A stretch of 32,823 nucleotides of DNA from contig JBBIJH010000010.1 in NCBI GenBank assembly GCA_037446075.1, positions 1 through 32,823 of the forward strand. Reading direction: 5' to 3'. This stretch comes from JBBIJH01 sp037446075 (GTDB lineage Bacteria > Bacteroidota > Ignavibacteria > UBA10030 > JAHEZR01). Of this stretch, positions 32,558 to 32,823 are shown one piece after another (positions within the stretch are counted from its first letter, which is position 1; each line of letters starts with the position of its first letter). A program made the translations under genes and the position numbers. The notes beneath the pieces are model-generated. The model ran no database searches, had not been told where the DNA came from, and saw only the letters and a program-made list of their open reading frames with translations.

Positions 32558-32823
32558 GACCCAATCTCCTTGCTTGTTAGATGACCCGTTGGGAGTTGTT
32601 TAATCTACCGCGAATGTTATCTTCAGTGGCGGCTTTTTTCTGTCTCGATAAGATGTCCGATATTTCCAGAGCACTCGTTGAGATTAATGCCAGGTTTTTA
32701 TTACGGTATTACGGGCAGTTAAGAATCGGAAGTCGGAACCCCGAGGCTCGTTGCAACCACCTTTAGTCCCCCCCCACCGCCTGTCCTCGTGTTCAAGGAT
32801 CAAGCTCAGAAGGCGTTGCAACC

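Noticed and set aside
32766..32775. Run of C residues
   Set aside because: It is a short homopolymer without associated structure; it may be a sequencing weak point but says nothing about function.
1..32823. tRNA, rRNA, CRISPR array or transposase gene
   Set aside because: No cloverleaf-like run ending in CCA, no regularly spaced repeat array and no transposase-like frame was seen on either strand by eye.

Overview
The window is a gene-dense stretch of a bacterial chromosome, roughly half G+C. It has no rRNA, tRNA, CRISPR array or intact insertion sequence that I can see. Several things suggest the Bacteroidota/Chlorobiota (FCB) side of the tree, probably an Ignavibacteria- or Kryptonia-like lineage: outer-membrane genes (lptE-type lipoprotein, a D15-like barrel, SPOR protein), a YfhO-type giant membrane protein, the order miaB - SPOR - sigma-54 activator - lptE, and the family flavour of the proteins. 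This placement is inference from gene content; no marker gene was compared.

Layout. 1-7831 (+): end of a surface-polysaccharide cluster, with a flippase interrupted by an in-frame stop, then a methyltransferase, a GT2 and a GT4 glycosyltransferase coupled by ATGA overlaps, a YfhO-family membrane protein, a small unknown protein and a UDP-glucuronate decarboxylase-like SDR. 7884-8992 (+): a compact two-gene unit with its own near-consensus promoter and a hairpin terminator. It encodes two bacterial-microcompartment (BMC) shell proteins and no enzyme; the second carries a C-terminal Rho-N/SAP-like helix-extended-loop-helix tail. This is the most unusual locus in the window. 9010-15838: an outer-membrane barrel (-), pdxJ (+), a TPR protein and a bifunctional nuclease (-), etfB-etfA (-), and rpsT (+) with a terminator. 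15236-21180 (-): one probable operon running miaB, SPOR protein, sigma-54 activator, lptE-like lipoprotein, processive GT2, TPR protein, which links tRNA modification with envelope genes. 21245-22052: about 800 bases with no convincing gene but several inverted repeats. 22053-24166: divergent anmK (-) and nfo (+). 24187-29654 (-): yicC, gmk, rpoZ, coaBC, family-4 uracil-DNA glycosylase, dnaB, a housekeeping nucleic-acid and cofactor operon. 29834-31528 (+): RqcH/NFACT ribosome-rescue protein, divergent from yicC. 31570-32557 (-): a secreted cupin and a secreted truncated haemoglobin in a two-gene unit.

Many intergenic regions share one promoter layout: a TTGAC-like -35, exactly 17 bases, and a -10 of TATATT or TAGTTT. 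This allowed transcription units to be proposed and several starts to be trimmed.
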